Shown: piece by piece, positions 21,850 to 33,541 of the stretch | Position numbering within the stretch: position 1 is the stretch's first letter | Layout of the letters: each line of letters begins with the position of its first letter | Assembly: GCF_000003195.3 (NCBI RefSeq) | Contig: NC_012877.2 | Coordinates: 11,697,106-11,761,105, forward strand | DNA from: Sorghum bicolor | Taxonomy: Eukaryota > Streptophyta > Magnoliopsida > Poales > Poaceae | Reading direction: 5' to 3' | Length of the DNA stretch: 64,000 nucleotides | Position numbers and translations under genes: made by a program | Notes under the pieces: generated by a model | What the model was told of the DNA's origin: nothing | The model's database searches: none | Seen by the model: only the letters and a program-made list of their open reading frames with translations

Positions 21850-22367
21850 GGTGGGCCCGCCTCTGCCCGGCCTTTTGGCTGCTGGCTCCAACGGACACCC
21901 CAAACGTCTCTCTGGTTACGATCAGACTTGGTTCGAAATCTTGCTCTAGATTTTGATTTTCCACATATTTATTCAAAATATTTTTGGTTCTCAAAAATTA
22001 TAGAAAAATAAGACATGGAAATGGGAAAATCTATACTACGAGAAAATAATTTTTATAAGATTTTCAGAGAAACTTTATTTTTGACTAAAAATAAAACTAT
22101 AGAAAGGGAAACTTTTGGAAACTAAAAATAAAAAATTTCTATAAAAGGGAAATTAAAATGAAATTTAAAGAATTTAAAAAGACATAATACCTGAGCGGGG
22201 ACACCTCCCCCAAGCTTGCTTGATGTTGTGGGCCCCCTTCAGATATCTTTATTGGGACACAAATAGCACAAAATTTATTTTTATTATATATAGTTTTTTT
22301 AGATAACTACCGAATGCCTTCGGCAAGGGCTCAACATTTATAGTCCGTTGGCAAGACTTTCCTTCCA
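21850..22367 (-). other. E5 spacer between gag and ORF3, no gene
   Basis: A-rich, with an aagcttgggggaggtgtcc purine tract near 22200 (minus) of the kind that follows pol in this family. The protease/RT/integrase block expected here is absent. Confidence 0.5.
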
Positions 22368-22788
22368 TCATTCTTCTATGGCTGCATGGACAAACTCAGT
22401 AGAGGTTTCCGATTGCCCTGGGATCCTCTCTGTGTCAGTGAGTGGAATTGATGCAGCTATCTGTGCTATCTGTGTTTCTATCATCTTGTTGAAACTCGTC
22501 TGACTTTTGACAGATGAACAAAGAGTTTCAAGCTTGGCGCTGATGTTCTCAATGATCTTGTCATTGTAGGACAGCTTCTTGGTCAGATTCTCGTTGATTT
22601 TAGCTTGCCCTATGACCAGATCTTTCAAGGAAGGCTGATTGAAGAAATTACCCTGCGGGCGGAGCTGATTGTTCCACCCGTTGTTAGTTTGTTGTGGTGT
22701 CCGAAACCCATTGTTGACATATGTTGCTTCTTCTTGGGTTTCGGGGCAATTGTTCCCTGAATGGCCATCATCACCACAAACTTCACAC
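22368..22788 (-). pseudogene. E5 gag, C-terminal part (zinc knuckle and coiled region)
   Basis: Continuation of the gag that starts at 53776, displaced 30 kb by E4. It opens with the CCHC knuckle CEVCGDDGHSGNNC near 22782-22741, a few codons from the E4 junction, then a Gln/Asn-rich linker and a helical tail (NENLTKKLSYNDKIIENISA, NKMIETQIAQIAASIP), closing at a stop at 22368. The tail matches the Gag tails of E1/E2 in order and spacing. Upstream frames are shifted, so no full Gag is possible. Confidence 0.75.
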
Positions 22789-22793
22789 GATGT

Positions 22794-23489
22794 TGTTGAT
22801 GCAAAAGCTGATCTGCAAACACAAAGGGCAAATACCCAATTTAACGTTAAGGCGTGCCAGCCGATTTGACCTTACTATCGGCAAAGGTGATAACTCGAAT
22901 ACTTTCGTCCCGACAACAGCGATGCGCCCGGATGCCACGGCCAAGAGGTATTCACGCGGAACTTGAGAATACGCCAAGCTTAAGTCGACGAACTCCTAAG
23001 AACTCGTAATAAAAAGGAAAAATATGACGAAGTAGATGCTGGAATATGAGTAAAAACGTGTGTTTGATTGATTGATAGATGTTTCGATTACAAGGCCCTA
23101 GGGTCTACATTTATACCCTGCTCAAAGAGCTACAACCAGACACGACTAGAATTCGAATTCTAAATTTAAACAGAATCCGTGTATGAAACAATTTAAATAA
23201 CTAAGGAAGACATAAAACTATCCTGCCGTGACAAGCTGGGACACCACCACGGACCAATTGGCAACCTCCAAGTCTTCCTTCCACGTCATCGGCAGACTTC
23301 CCATCGGCAACGATCAATACTGGCCATCGGTATAAACACATCACCACCCATAGACTTAGCGACATTCAGCTGTCTCCTCATCGGCAACCACCCTTATCGG
23401 CAACTCTCCTGTAGACCAGTCACTATTGCCCTTTCTTGCCGATCTACACTCTACCGATCCTGGGTACGTGTCTAAAAATGGTGTCAACA
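22794..23489 (-). repeat. E4 3' LTR
   Basis: 696 bp, TGTTGAC...CATCAACA in element orientation, with a TATAAATG box near 23117-23110 on the minus strand. It differs from the 5' LTR by scattered substitutions and lacks 12 bp present near 52400. It contains several GCCGAT/ATCGGC words. Confidence 0.92.
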
Positions 23490-23490
23490 C

Positions 23491-23505
23491 ATGCCCCCCA
23501 ATTTC
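23491..23505 (-). other. E4 polypurine tract
   Basis: On the minus strand gaaattggggggcat lies directly before the 3' LTR, the expected plus-strand primer. Confidence 0.8.
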
Positions 23506-23647
23506 GGAGTATGAAATCATTAATGCTCCGAAATTCTCCGCAGTAATGATGCCTTTCCGCAATTAATCCTCCCAATTTGGTAACCGACAACCTTAATTTG
23601 AACAACCTTGGTTCGATTCCTCCACAGATTCCTCGAAATCCTCAACT

Positions 23648-23857
23648 TCCCAAACGGACATCCCCACTTTAGTCGTCCATCGGTAATGTTACCGTTACAG
23701 AGACCTGCCGATGGACCGACCAGGACGTCCTATTCAGTAAAGTATCTTATCCTCCCAAACGGAGATCCCCACTTTATCCGCCCATCGGCAATATTACCGT
23801 TACAAGGCGCTGCCGATGGACCGACCAGGAAATCTCGCACAGTAAAATATCTCCAGA
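23648..23857 (+). repeat. Two tandem 105-bp repeats upstream of the antisense gene
   Basis: Units 23648-23752 and 23753-23857 share cccaaacgga, atccccacttta, cccatcgg, taccgttaca, gccgatggaccgaccagga and cagtaaa in the same order. They end ~140 bp before the TATA box of the plus-strand gene. Upstream tandem repeats of this size are typical of enhancer-like promoter modules; that role is inferred. Confidence 0.85.
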
Positions 23858-23994
23858 TCACGACCGCTTCCTGTCAAATCACCTGCACAATCCCTTGATT
23901 ACCGTGCGAACAATTACCATATCTCCCTGAGTATCCTTGGATTTCACGGATACGGCGAAGTGATAAGTCGGATTTACCCTTGCCCATTCTGTCC

Positions 23995-24002
23995 TATAAA
24001 TA
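23995..24002 (+). promoter_or_regulatory. TATA box of the E4 antisense gene
   Basis: TATAAATA in gtcctataaatagttcc, about 150 bp before the ATG at 24149. This spacing suits a transcription start near 24025-24035 and a short leader. It reads away from the nearby LTR, so it is separate from the element's own promoter. Confidence 0.6.
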
Positions 24003-24148
24003 GTTCCTTCTCGGGTACTCCTTCTCCATCGCATCATTCCACAGTTCCAACTCCACCTTCCTGGCGGCGGCGCTGTTCGAGATCTCCAAGAACTCCAACA
24101 AAGTCCCTTCACCAACCTCGAAGCCTTCGATCATCTCCTTGTGAGGAG

Positions 24149-27100
24149 ATGGCCATCAACTTCACCGTTCCTGAGGTTAGTTCTTCATTCCACCCCTTGT
24201 ACTTTTACCGCATCCCTGTTCATCCGCAACTTTATTTTACTGAACATTTTTCTTTTTCCTTCTTTGTTCTTCAAAACCATTAGGATCTGTCCAATAAAAT
24301 TGTCATCCCTACCGATCAGCCACACCTCCAATGTCTTGGTCCGTCAGGGAACCCAGATCCCACCGATCTTATTAATGCAGAAACAAACAGAATCCCTTTT
24401 AGATCTGAGAATTTTTCTTTGGATCTATGGAAGGATACCTTCCGTTCTTGGCCCAGTCCTACCGTGGGATGGAAGGATTGGTTTTTGAGAGTTAGCAACT
24501 CAAATGAAGTCCATGGGGTGAAAGAAAACTGGATCAATGCATCAGGCTGTCCATTGCCGATATGCATAGGAAAGAGTCATTGCTGATAGCTGCATCTTAT
24601 TTTTGGTCGGACACCCTTAATGCTTTTGTCTTTGGTCACGGCCCTGCTTCTCCTACACTTGCCGATGTGGTTATGCTCACCGGCCTCGATGTATCTTCTG
24701 CCGATAGCACCCACTTTTTTGATACCAAACCCAGTGCTAAGGTAGAAACTCGCTCCATCGGCGGTTGGTCAGGGTACATCCAAAAATACAAACGAACAGG
24801 TCCTGTTAACATAAAGGAACAGACCAGCTTCTTGAACATGTGGTTGGACAAGTTTGTATTTTGTGGTCGATCGGCAGGAACAACTTCTGTCTACCTAGCA
24901 GCAGAAAGATTAGCCAATGGTGGCCGATTTCCCCTCGGCCGATACCTACTTGGCGCAGCTTACCACCTCCTTCACCAATTAACCAGGAAACTCCTACTCG
25001 GCCAGCCCATCGGGCAACTTGGGGGTCCCTGGTGGTTTATCAATATGTGGCTTAGCCTCCATATGCACAAGCGTCTCGAGTTTGACCTTTTCGCACAACG
25101 CTTCCCTAGGGATATAGCCGAGGATTATGAACTGGATGAGGAAGAATCAGCAACTCGTCCTCCTCTAAACTTTGGCGAGGCTGTCATAGTTCTGCCCGGT
25201 ACAGGGGGCAATGCAGACCAGGTTAGCCGATTCTTCCAAACCCTGTATGAAGGCTTGACCAGAGAACAGCGAGCATGGTTGCTCTATGAAGATCCAGACA
25301 CCATGTTTCCTTTGGTCTTCCATCCATTCAACGATGCTCTCAACAAGGATCATGAAGTGATGTTGGCACTGATCACTCCCAGAGCTATACCAGCAAACTT
25401 CTTTGGCAGTGGGAAAACCTCCAACCAAACCTATGAGTTTTACAACCCATCGGCACTAGCCCGTCAATTAGATTTCGGCCAGCTGCCGATTGCGCTCTGT
25501 TACGCCGATGTGATAAAACCCAGAGAAGCCATCACTAACCTCCTTGAGTGGATTCGAGTAGCCTAACTGCCACCGAGTGCCGATACAAATGCAGATTTAT
25601 CAGAGTGGATCCCGGCCGCCTTCATTACTCAGGCGTACAAACAATGGTGGGAGGAATGGAAGGAGCACTTGTTCTGCAAATCGGCTCTTACATACCGCGG
25701 CACGATCGATCCTCAGTACAAAGGTCCCGATAATACTGTAAGTATTTCCAAACCGATGTCTCAATTCTTTCAATTCTATTTCCATCGGTAACTTACTTTT
25801 TGTTTTACATTGTAGGTTGACAACGTTCCCCCATCGGTCAGCAGGAGTGGCAAGCCGATTGATCTTTTCCCATCAGGCCCAATCTCTTCAATCGGCAACA
25901 ACGCTCCCACTTTGGCTGTCATAATGCACCGAGGTGTGCGTCTGAAGAAAGTCACCACCAAGCGTCCGAAGACATCTCCATCGGTACCTGCCTCCACTTT
26001 AGCACAAGCCTTCAAGGTAATTATCCGAACTCTTTCATACCGATCTCATTCTTACATCTGTTACACTTGTACTCACAAATCTCCCTTTCTGTATCATAAC
26101 ACCGGCGCATCAGCAAAGACCAGAAGCATAAGTGCCGATGCCCCCCAGTCCAGTCAGCCGAAGAGAAAAGATGCCAAGAGTACCAGAGCACAAACAAAGC
26201 GCCAGAAAGTAGCAACGCCTCCTCCTCCCCTGGTATCTCCAATTCAGGTAGAATCTTCTCCCTCTTCTCCAGAAACACAGACACAGCAAGTACCATCTCC
26301 CTCTCAGCTGCAAGAAGCACCTCCAGTGGAAGAACCTCAACCAGAAGAGCCCCAGCCAGAAGGACCTCAGCCAGAAGACACATCAGCTGATATGGGCGAG
26401 CAGACTACCGATCCAGCAGGATCAATCATCTCATCGGTAGTCTCCTCGATCCAAACAAGCATTGCACCTCCCCAAGGTAACACACTTTCTATGAAATCAT
26501 TGCCGATGAACTCATTTCTTCTGTCTTATAATTATTTCTATTATTCTATCAGCCGACATAGTTCCATCGGCAACCCCAGCCGATTGGCCTGTAGTTCCAT
26601 CGGCATCTTCCAGGCAGAGGCGAGAGATTGCCCAGAAACAAGTAAGTTACCCAATCCCTGTCTGTGTCATTTATCAATATCTGACCACAAAGTAACTCGT
26701 TTTATTTCTTTTTCAGGAGCAAGACTCTCCCGACAGTTTGTTTTCTTTCGCTATCGACATCTCCGAAGATGAAGGTGAAGAAGCAAGTTCTTCTCGGGCA
26801 GTTGGAATTACATCGGCAGAAATCAGGGAGAAATTGGAAGAATTATCTGCCCTCCTTCACCAAGACACAGCTCAGCTGGTTGATGACTCCGACCTAGCCA
26901 AGGCTTTGTTCAAGACCCTTAGAGGCCAGATCCCTGCCGATGCTGAAGAAGTTATTTTTCGAGCTGCACATCTAGAGAGCCGCCAATTGCAGTACCAAAG
27001 AGCTGTTCAACGTCTTGCTGATAGAGCTGCCCAAGCTCAACTCTCAGAAGAAATGATGAAAGTGAAGCTCCTTCCCGATGAGAAGCATAAAAACATCGGC

Positions 27101-27412
27101 ACCCTAGAGTCCTCAAGAGACGTGCTGAAACAAAAGATCTCCGATCTATCGACAAAGAGAGAAGCCCTGTTGGCAGAACTTAAGCAAGTAGAAGAAGCCT
27201 TGTCCCAAGCTCAACAAGAGGAAAACCAGCTGCTTGAGGCAATCAAACTCCTTGAACAAGAGCGAAATGTCCATGGCCGTAAAGCGTTGCAGATGAAGAA
27301 AAAGTTGAAGCCAGTGGAAGGCTGTGCCGATGATGATACGAAGGTGAAAGACGAAGCAAACCAGATCCGTCTGCGTGCCATATCAGCGATCCAGACGCTG
27401 TTGAACATGTGA
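24149..27412 (+). pseudogene. Antisense six-exon gene in E4: plant mobile domain plus coiled coil
   Basis: Exons by splice consensus and phase: 24149-24175, 24284-25737, 25816-26016, 26119-26476, 26553-26641 and 26717-27412, with GT-AG introns of about 75-110 bp that keep phase. About 940 codons. Exon 2 carries a plant mobile domain (aminotransferase-like family): LLIAASYFWSDTLNAFVFGH, PTLADVVMLTGLD, then a PWWFINMWL-type helix. Exon 4 is Lys/Pro/Gln-rich with EEPQPE repeats and a basic, nuclear-signal-like KRKDAKSTRAQTKRQK. Exon 6 (residues ~710-940) is a Glu/Gln/Leu-rich coiled coil. Plant mobile domains occur in host proteins such as the MAIL/MAIN group and in TEs. Two lesions are visible: a 1-base shift near 24547 and an in-frame TAA at 25564-25566 inside exon 2. 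The gene converges on integrase, with ~160 bp between the stops. Confidence 0.75.
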
Positions 27413-27569
27413 ACCATTCATCGGCAACATATTCGCTTCTTTCTTTTGAACACTCTTAATATGTTGGTCTAGCCGATAGGACTGTTATCGGCACCTTTCT
27501 CAAAATATTAACTCAGGCCCTAGATACATTTTGATCCAGCCGATAGGAATGTTATCGACACTTAAACTT

Positions 27570-28926
27570 TTATGCATCGACCCATATGCTTGGGTAGTAC
27601 TTCTTCAGATATTTGGCATTTAATGCTCTGGGGAATTCAACTCCTTCGAGAGTTTCTAAAATATAGGCATTACCAGGAGCCGATCGACTTATCCGATAGG
27701 GACCCTCCCAATTGGGTGACCACTTCCTAAATTTTGAACTTTTAGTCCCGATTGGTAAGATTAATTTCCACACTAAGTCTCCATCGGCAAACTCCTTAGC
27801 CTTTACTTTCTTATCATACCATCTGGCAACCCTCTTCTTATTCTCTTCTATACTCATCAAAGCTTTTAGCCGATGTCCTACTAGATCATCTAACTCGTCT
27901 GTCATCAAAGTAGCATAATCATCGGTAGCCAATTGATCTTGAAAAGATAGTCGCCTAGACCCAGCCTTAATTTCCCAAGGTAACACTGCATCATGCCCAT
28001 ACACCAATTGATAAGGTGAAACCTTGGTCGATCCATGACAAGCCATCCGGTACGACCATAAAGCTTCGTTCAACAATGTATGCCACTTCCTAGGGTTTTC
28101 CTCAATCTTTCGTTTGATAAGCTTGATAATCCCTTTGTTAGATGCCTCGGCCTACCCATTAGCTTGAGCATAGTAAGGAGAAGAATTTAATACTTTAATT
28201 CCCATACCGATTGCAAATTCATCAAACTCCCCTGATGTGAACATAGTGCCCTGATCGTTAGTATTGTCTGAGGAATTCCAAATCGGTAAATGATGTGCTC
28301 TTTCACAAAATCAATCATATTGGCCTATGTAACTTTCTTCAAGGGAATAGCTTTAACCCACTTAGTAAAATAATCAGTGGCAACCAAGATGAACTTATGT
28401 CCCTTGCTGGATGGTGGATAAATTTGACCGATTAAATCAATAGCCCATCCCCGGAACGGCCAAGGTTTAATAATGGGATTCATGGCCGATGCGGGTGCTC
28501 TTTGAACATTGCCAAATTTCTGACATCCTTGACATCTCTTGAAATATTTAAAGCAATCCTCAAGCATGGTCGACCAATAATACTCATTCCTCCTAATCAT
28601 CCACTTCATCTTAAAAGCTGACTGATGTGCTCCACATACCCCTTCATGGATTTCTCCCATCAAACTCTTAGCTTCATCATCACCTAAGCACTTAAGAAGA
28701 ATCCCGTCAATAGTTCGATAATACAATTCATCTTCGAGGAGCACATAATTAGTAGCTTGAAACCGAACACGCCTTTCAACTTTCTTACATGGATCCTTTA
28801 GATAATCAACAATTTCCTTTCTCCAATCATCAGCACCAATTGCCGATATTGCATTAATCACAGGCTGATATCCTGAGCCATGTTGAGCCAACTGATTGGC
28901 CTCTTCATTATGCAATCAAGGAACAT
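27570..28926 (-). pseudogene. E4 integrase pseudogene
   Basis: Minus strand. HHCC zinc-binding region (HEGVCGAHQSAF ... CQGCQKFG, ~28670-28520). Then the catalytic core with Asp in AIDLIGQ (~28450) and Asp in the TNDQG block (~28255), and Glu in AEASN (~28150). The C-terminal part has the YQLVYGHDAVLP and NWEGPYRI blocks and ends at 27570. The frame breaks at a stop at 28325, a shift near 28260 and a TAG (28155 region) just before the catalytic Glu. Integrase would insert the cDNA; this copy is dead. Confidence 0.85.
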
Positions 28927-28933
28927 GCTCTAA

Positions 28934-30700
28934 CTAGAAATCCTTGAATTCCTTCGACAGTTGCATACTGCTTTCATAATAAGTTATCAAGACCTCACTT
29001 CGGCATTCATAGCTTCCAGCCAATTGATTTATAACTAGCATAGAATCCTCGAAGATTTCAACAGCATCAGCATGAACTTCCCTTAGCAATTCCAAACCCT
29101 TTATCAAAGCTTGATACTCAGCTTGATTATTTGTGGACGTGGCAACAATCGGCAAGGAAAACTCATACTTCCTCCCCCGAGGGGAAATTAATACTATGCC
29201 GATTCCTGCCCCCCGGTCACATGTGGATCCATCAAAGAAGAGCGTCCAAGGTACAATTTCCAAAGCCCCCTCTGTACTAAAATATTGAGTTACAAAATCG
29301 GCCATAATTTGTCCCTTAACCGCTTTAGCCGATTCGTAACGCAGATCGAATTCTGACAGCGCCAAAATCCACTGACCGATCCTGCCACTCATGATCGGCA
29401 TAGACAGCATGTATTGGACCACTTCATCTTTGCAAATAACCGTGCATTCGGCCGATAGCAAATAATGCCTTAACTTAATATAGGAGAAGTACAAGCATAA
29501 GCACAGTTTCTCAATAGCCGAATACATGGTCTCAGCATCAATCAACCTCCTGCTTAAATAGTAAATCACACGTTCCTTCCCTTCAAATTCTTGAATTAAA
29601 GCCGAACCGATGACCATCCCATCGGTCGATAAATACAATCTGAAGGGTTTCTCTTGCTGAGGTGGAATCAGAACTGGAGGATTTACCAAATAATTCTTGA
29701 TTTCATCTAGGGCCAACTGTTGCTCTTTCCCCCAAACAAACTCTTGATCGGCTTTCAACTTAAGCAAAGGACTGAAAGCACGAATTTTACCAGACAAATT
29801 AGATATAAACCTTCTGATAAAATTTACCTTGCCGATCAAAGATTGGAGCTCAGTCTTGTTGGTAGGGGCAACTATTTTGTTGATAGCATCAATGGATTTT
29901 TGACTAATTTCAATCCCCCTTTGATGCACCATGAAACCAAGAAATTGTCCTGCCGATACACCAAATGCACACTTATTGGGATTCATTTTCAAACCATGCT
30001 TCCTTGTGCATTCTAACACCTTTCGCAAATCGGCAAGATGCTTTGTGAAGTCTCCAGACTTAACCACCACATCATCAATATAAATTTCCACCAGCTTGCC
30101 GATGAACTCATGAAATATAAAATTCATGGCTCTCTGATAAGTAGCACCAGCATTCTTCAAACTAAAGGTCATGACTATCCATTCAAACAACCCAACATGA
30201 CCAGGACATCTAAATGCAGTCTTTGGAATATCTTCTTCAGCCATGAATATCTGATTGTATCCTACATTGCCATCCATAAAACTGATAATCCGATGCCCAG
30301 CCGCAGCATCAACTAGCAGATCGACAACTGGCATTGGATAGCCATCCATCGGTGTGGCTTTGTTAAGATTCCTAAAATCAATGCAGACCTGAAGCTTCCC
30401 ATTCTTCTTGTAAACCGGAATAACATTAGAAATCCACTCGGCATACCGACACTGCCGAATAAATTTGGCCTCAATAAGTTTGGTTATTTCGGCCTTAATA
30501 TCAGGAAGAATACTAGGATTACATCGGCGAGCTGGCTGTTGGTGTGGCCGAAATCCAGACTTGATAGGCAACCGATGTTCAACAATTGATCGGTCCAAAC
30601 CAGGCATCTCAGTATAATCCCAAGCAAAGCAATCTTTATATTCTTTTAACAAATCGGTTAACTATTGCTTACACTCAGAATTTAACTTAGCACTAATAAA
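28934..30700 (-). pseudogene. E4 reverse transcriptase and dual RNase H
   Basis: The largest uninterrupted pol frame (572 codons to 28934). RT blocks: YAEWISNVIPVYKKNGK, CIDFRNLNKATPMDGYP, then the catalytic YIDDVVVKS near 30085-30060. Next come the connection/RNase H region (LYLSTDGMVIGSALIQEFEG) and a second RNase H at ~29260-28960 with Asp in FFDGST, Glu in NNQAEYQAL and Asp in EDSMLV. Two RNase H-like domains in series are characteristic of the Tat lineage. Upstream the frame is broken by a stop near 30660, and it is separated from integrase by two stops (28923-28936). Confidence 0.88.
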
Positions 30701-30801
30701 AGTAGGTCTAGGCTTATCACCACTACCTATATCTACTTCTACCAAATCATCGGCCGATGTGAATCTCTGGCCTAACTTTCCATCATCGGCGAACCTATCC
30801 A

Positions 30802-32169
30802 TTAAAAACCTTCATCAGAACTGACTGCTTGGATCGGTGGAATTTCATAATCGGCAACCTTGAGAAAATCTTTTTCCCAAACTTCTCCTGAAATACACCT
30901 AGTTCTCTCGTAGGTGTCTGCTTCTGCCGATGCAATGACATATGAAGAATCTCCCGGGACAATCTCAATCTTGTCACCTACCCACTGGACCAAGCATTGG
31001 TGCATTGTAGACGGGATGCAACAATTGGCATGAATCCAATCTCTTCCCAACAGTAAGTTATAAGCGCCCTTTCCACTGATCACGAAGAAGGTCGTCGGCA
31101 AGGTTTTGCTACCGATGGTCAACTCAACGCATATTGCCCCCTTAACTGGAGACACATTCCCCTCAAAGTCTTTGAGCATCATATCCGTCTTAGTCAAATC
31201 TTGATCTCCTTTTCCAAGCTTCCAATACACCGCATACGGCATGATGTTGATGGCGGCTCCGCCATCAATTAATATCTTGGTCATTGGCTGACTGTCAACC
31301 CTCCCTTTGACAAACAAAGCTTTAAGATGTTGCCTTTCATCGTCGGCAGGCTTTTCAAATATGGCTGTCATCGGATCCAGAGCCAACTGAGCTATTTGAT
31401 CGGAAAATTCCAACTCATCATCACTGGACGGCGCAAGGAATTCCATCGGCAACATGAATACCATGTTGATGTCTGCCGATGGCCCCTTTCCCTTAGGATC
31501 TGGTTGTTGTTGATCCCCAGACTGGCCAGAGTTCGCGCCCTTGCTTAACTCTTCTCGTCTCTTGCGCTGCAGCCTTCTCTTTTGTGTCCTGGTCAACCCT
31601 TTTGGACACCATGGAGGGAGTTGCTGCTGCCTCACCGATGGGCGATGATTTTCCCTTGACTCCATCCGATAAGTATTGGCATCCCTGCAGAATATAAACT
31701 CATCGGGGACCCGTGCATTAGCCATCTTCTCAAGTTCTTCCTGGTTCCTAGGAAAATATCCAACACGATCGCCGAGCCTGTCGTGCACACTGAGCCTGCC
31801 CCCCAACCGATCATGAACGGACGCTTTCCCCCTAATCGGTCCATTGAGTCGCCGATCATCATTGTGATAGCGCCGATCGGATCTGTCATACCGATCGTAA
31901 CCGTTGCACTCAGGACAATCTCTGACAGTGGGAAGCTTGATATTTTCCTCCCAGCAATGGATGAAGAACGGGCAATTCTAGTGATCCCTATGCCGATTCC
32001 ACTCCTGTCGGCGTTTTTCTTCTTCCCGACGATAGTCCTCTTGCTGGCACCGATACTAATCCTCACGTTGCTGCCAAGTCTCCCGAGGCCTTGTGTGAGT
32101 TATCACAATACCAGATCGGGGAAGCCTTCCTGAATTAGTCCCCTCCTGCATTAAGCCTTTTCCCTTGGC
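30802..32169 (-). pseudogene. E4 gag C-terminus and protease
   Basis: Minus strand, starting at the E3 junction. The first part is Arg/Asp/Tyr-rich with a CPEC half-knuckle (~31918) and at least two in-frame stops (32055, 31982 region). The uninterrupted part (31806-30802) holds a retropepsin with DGGAAINIM (~31265-31240) and a matching LLLGRDWIH (~31050-31020). The first Gly replaces the usual Thr/Ser of DTG; this D-G-G-A form is common in Tat elements. It is followed by the RT block. Gag upstream continues at 49809. Confidence 0.8.
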
Positions 32170-32174
32170 ATCGG

Positions 32175-33409
32175 TGTTGATGGTTCTTAAGTATCAATTT
32201 TAATTATTAAATAAACAAGGGAAAGGACCAATATGCAACCAACACCTAGAATTAGGGTTTGATCTGACAGAATTCCACGAGTTTTGTTGTTTATCTGTTT
32301 CTGCAGGGGGTTATCAGGAAATAAGGAAGAAAGGCCCATATGTCGGGATTACATAGAGATATCAACGCACCGCGCGATTTTCTACCATCTAGAAGACTCC
32401 AGAAGCCACGGGAAGAAGACGGAGGCCGAAAGGGGCTAGGCCCAGGGCGCCCACCCTGGTGACCTGGGCGCCCGCCCCCTGCTGGATGTCAATCGGGACT
32501 CTCTTCGCACGGGATGTTCCACCGACCTATTTGATCCAGAATAACGTAGTACCACCTCGCCTACCGACCCAAAAACGCATAGAGAAGGAGGACTATATAA
32601 GGAGACTCCCCTGGCCCCTGGAGAAGACATGAAGAAATTATCATAGAGATTGAGGGGTGCCCTCGAAGGAAAACATCTTCTCTAATTAATATTTCTTTTT
32701 AGGCTTAGCAACTAATGTAAAGTAGAAATAGATCTTCTAGTTTCTACTAGATTGAGAGAGATAGAGTGGAGGTGTAGATTGGTGGAAGCCCGGCCTGTCG
32801 GTGTCTACTCCAAGCTTGTACCTGCGGGATCAAGTTCTCCTAACCCGAAGCTTGCTCCTAGGATTCTTCAGTATTTCGACTTCTAAATTCTAGTAAGTTC
32901 TTGTTTTATTGTTCTTATGGTTTATGAGTTTACTTTAATCTCTTCGCGTATAGTTTAGAGTAATCATTGCTGGCGTAAACGTGGTGTTTAAGCTGGGGTA
33001 CTCATAGATATTCCCTGACTAGCTGGACCGTGGTAGTAGTGAGGAACGTGACAATTCCGAGTTACCTTTGTAGACCATATCTCGTTAGCAGGAAGGATAG
33101 GGTTTATAGGTGTGGGTTGAACATCCTTTGTGGTGTCTAGATTCCGTTAGCCTCCCCATTAGAACAGTAGATCATCCTTACCAAGGGTAGAAGGAGACTA
33201 CGGTTGCAGTCTTCTCTATTTATCACTCATATCGAAAGACATTCTTTGTGCCTAAAGGGTTAGTAGTAATAGACCGGTTAGTCAGATGCACTCTTTCTCC
33301 TAGTGGTAAAAAAATAAATACGATACTCTGGATAATTTCCCGGGTGAAGTGCTCACCGATATCCGTGCGCTTGCGGATCAATTCCTTATTGCGTTCCCAA
33401 ATATCAACA
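32175..33409 (+). repeat. E3 5' LTR
   Basis: 1235 bp. Two GC boxes at 32445-32456 and 32466-32477 (starts 21 bp apart; the first has a G-to-A change), TATATAA at 32594-32600, then a leader-like R/U5 ending in atatcaaca. The tail is shared in style with E7 (ggta, ccggatgaaa, cggtatccgtgcg). Confidence 0.93.
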
Positions 33410-33417
33410 AGCATTTC

Positions 33418-33435
33418 TGGCGCCGTTGCCGGGGA
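33418..33435 (+). other. E3 primer-binding site (tRNA-Asp)
   Basis: TGGCGCCGTTGCCGGGGA starts 9 bases after the LTR, matching the complement of the 3' end of plant tRNA-Asp. Confidence 0.88.
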
Positions 33436-33541
33436 GAAAGACGGTTGCTGAGATAACCTGAGTCTTACTACTATCTTGTATCTATACTTTTATCTTTTCT
33501 TATCTTTTATATTTTGTATTTATTTTCTTTACTCTTACCTT

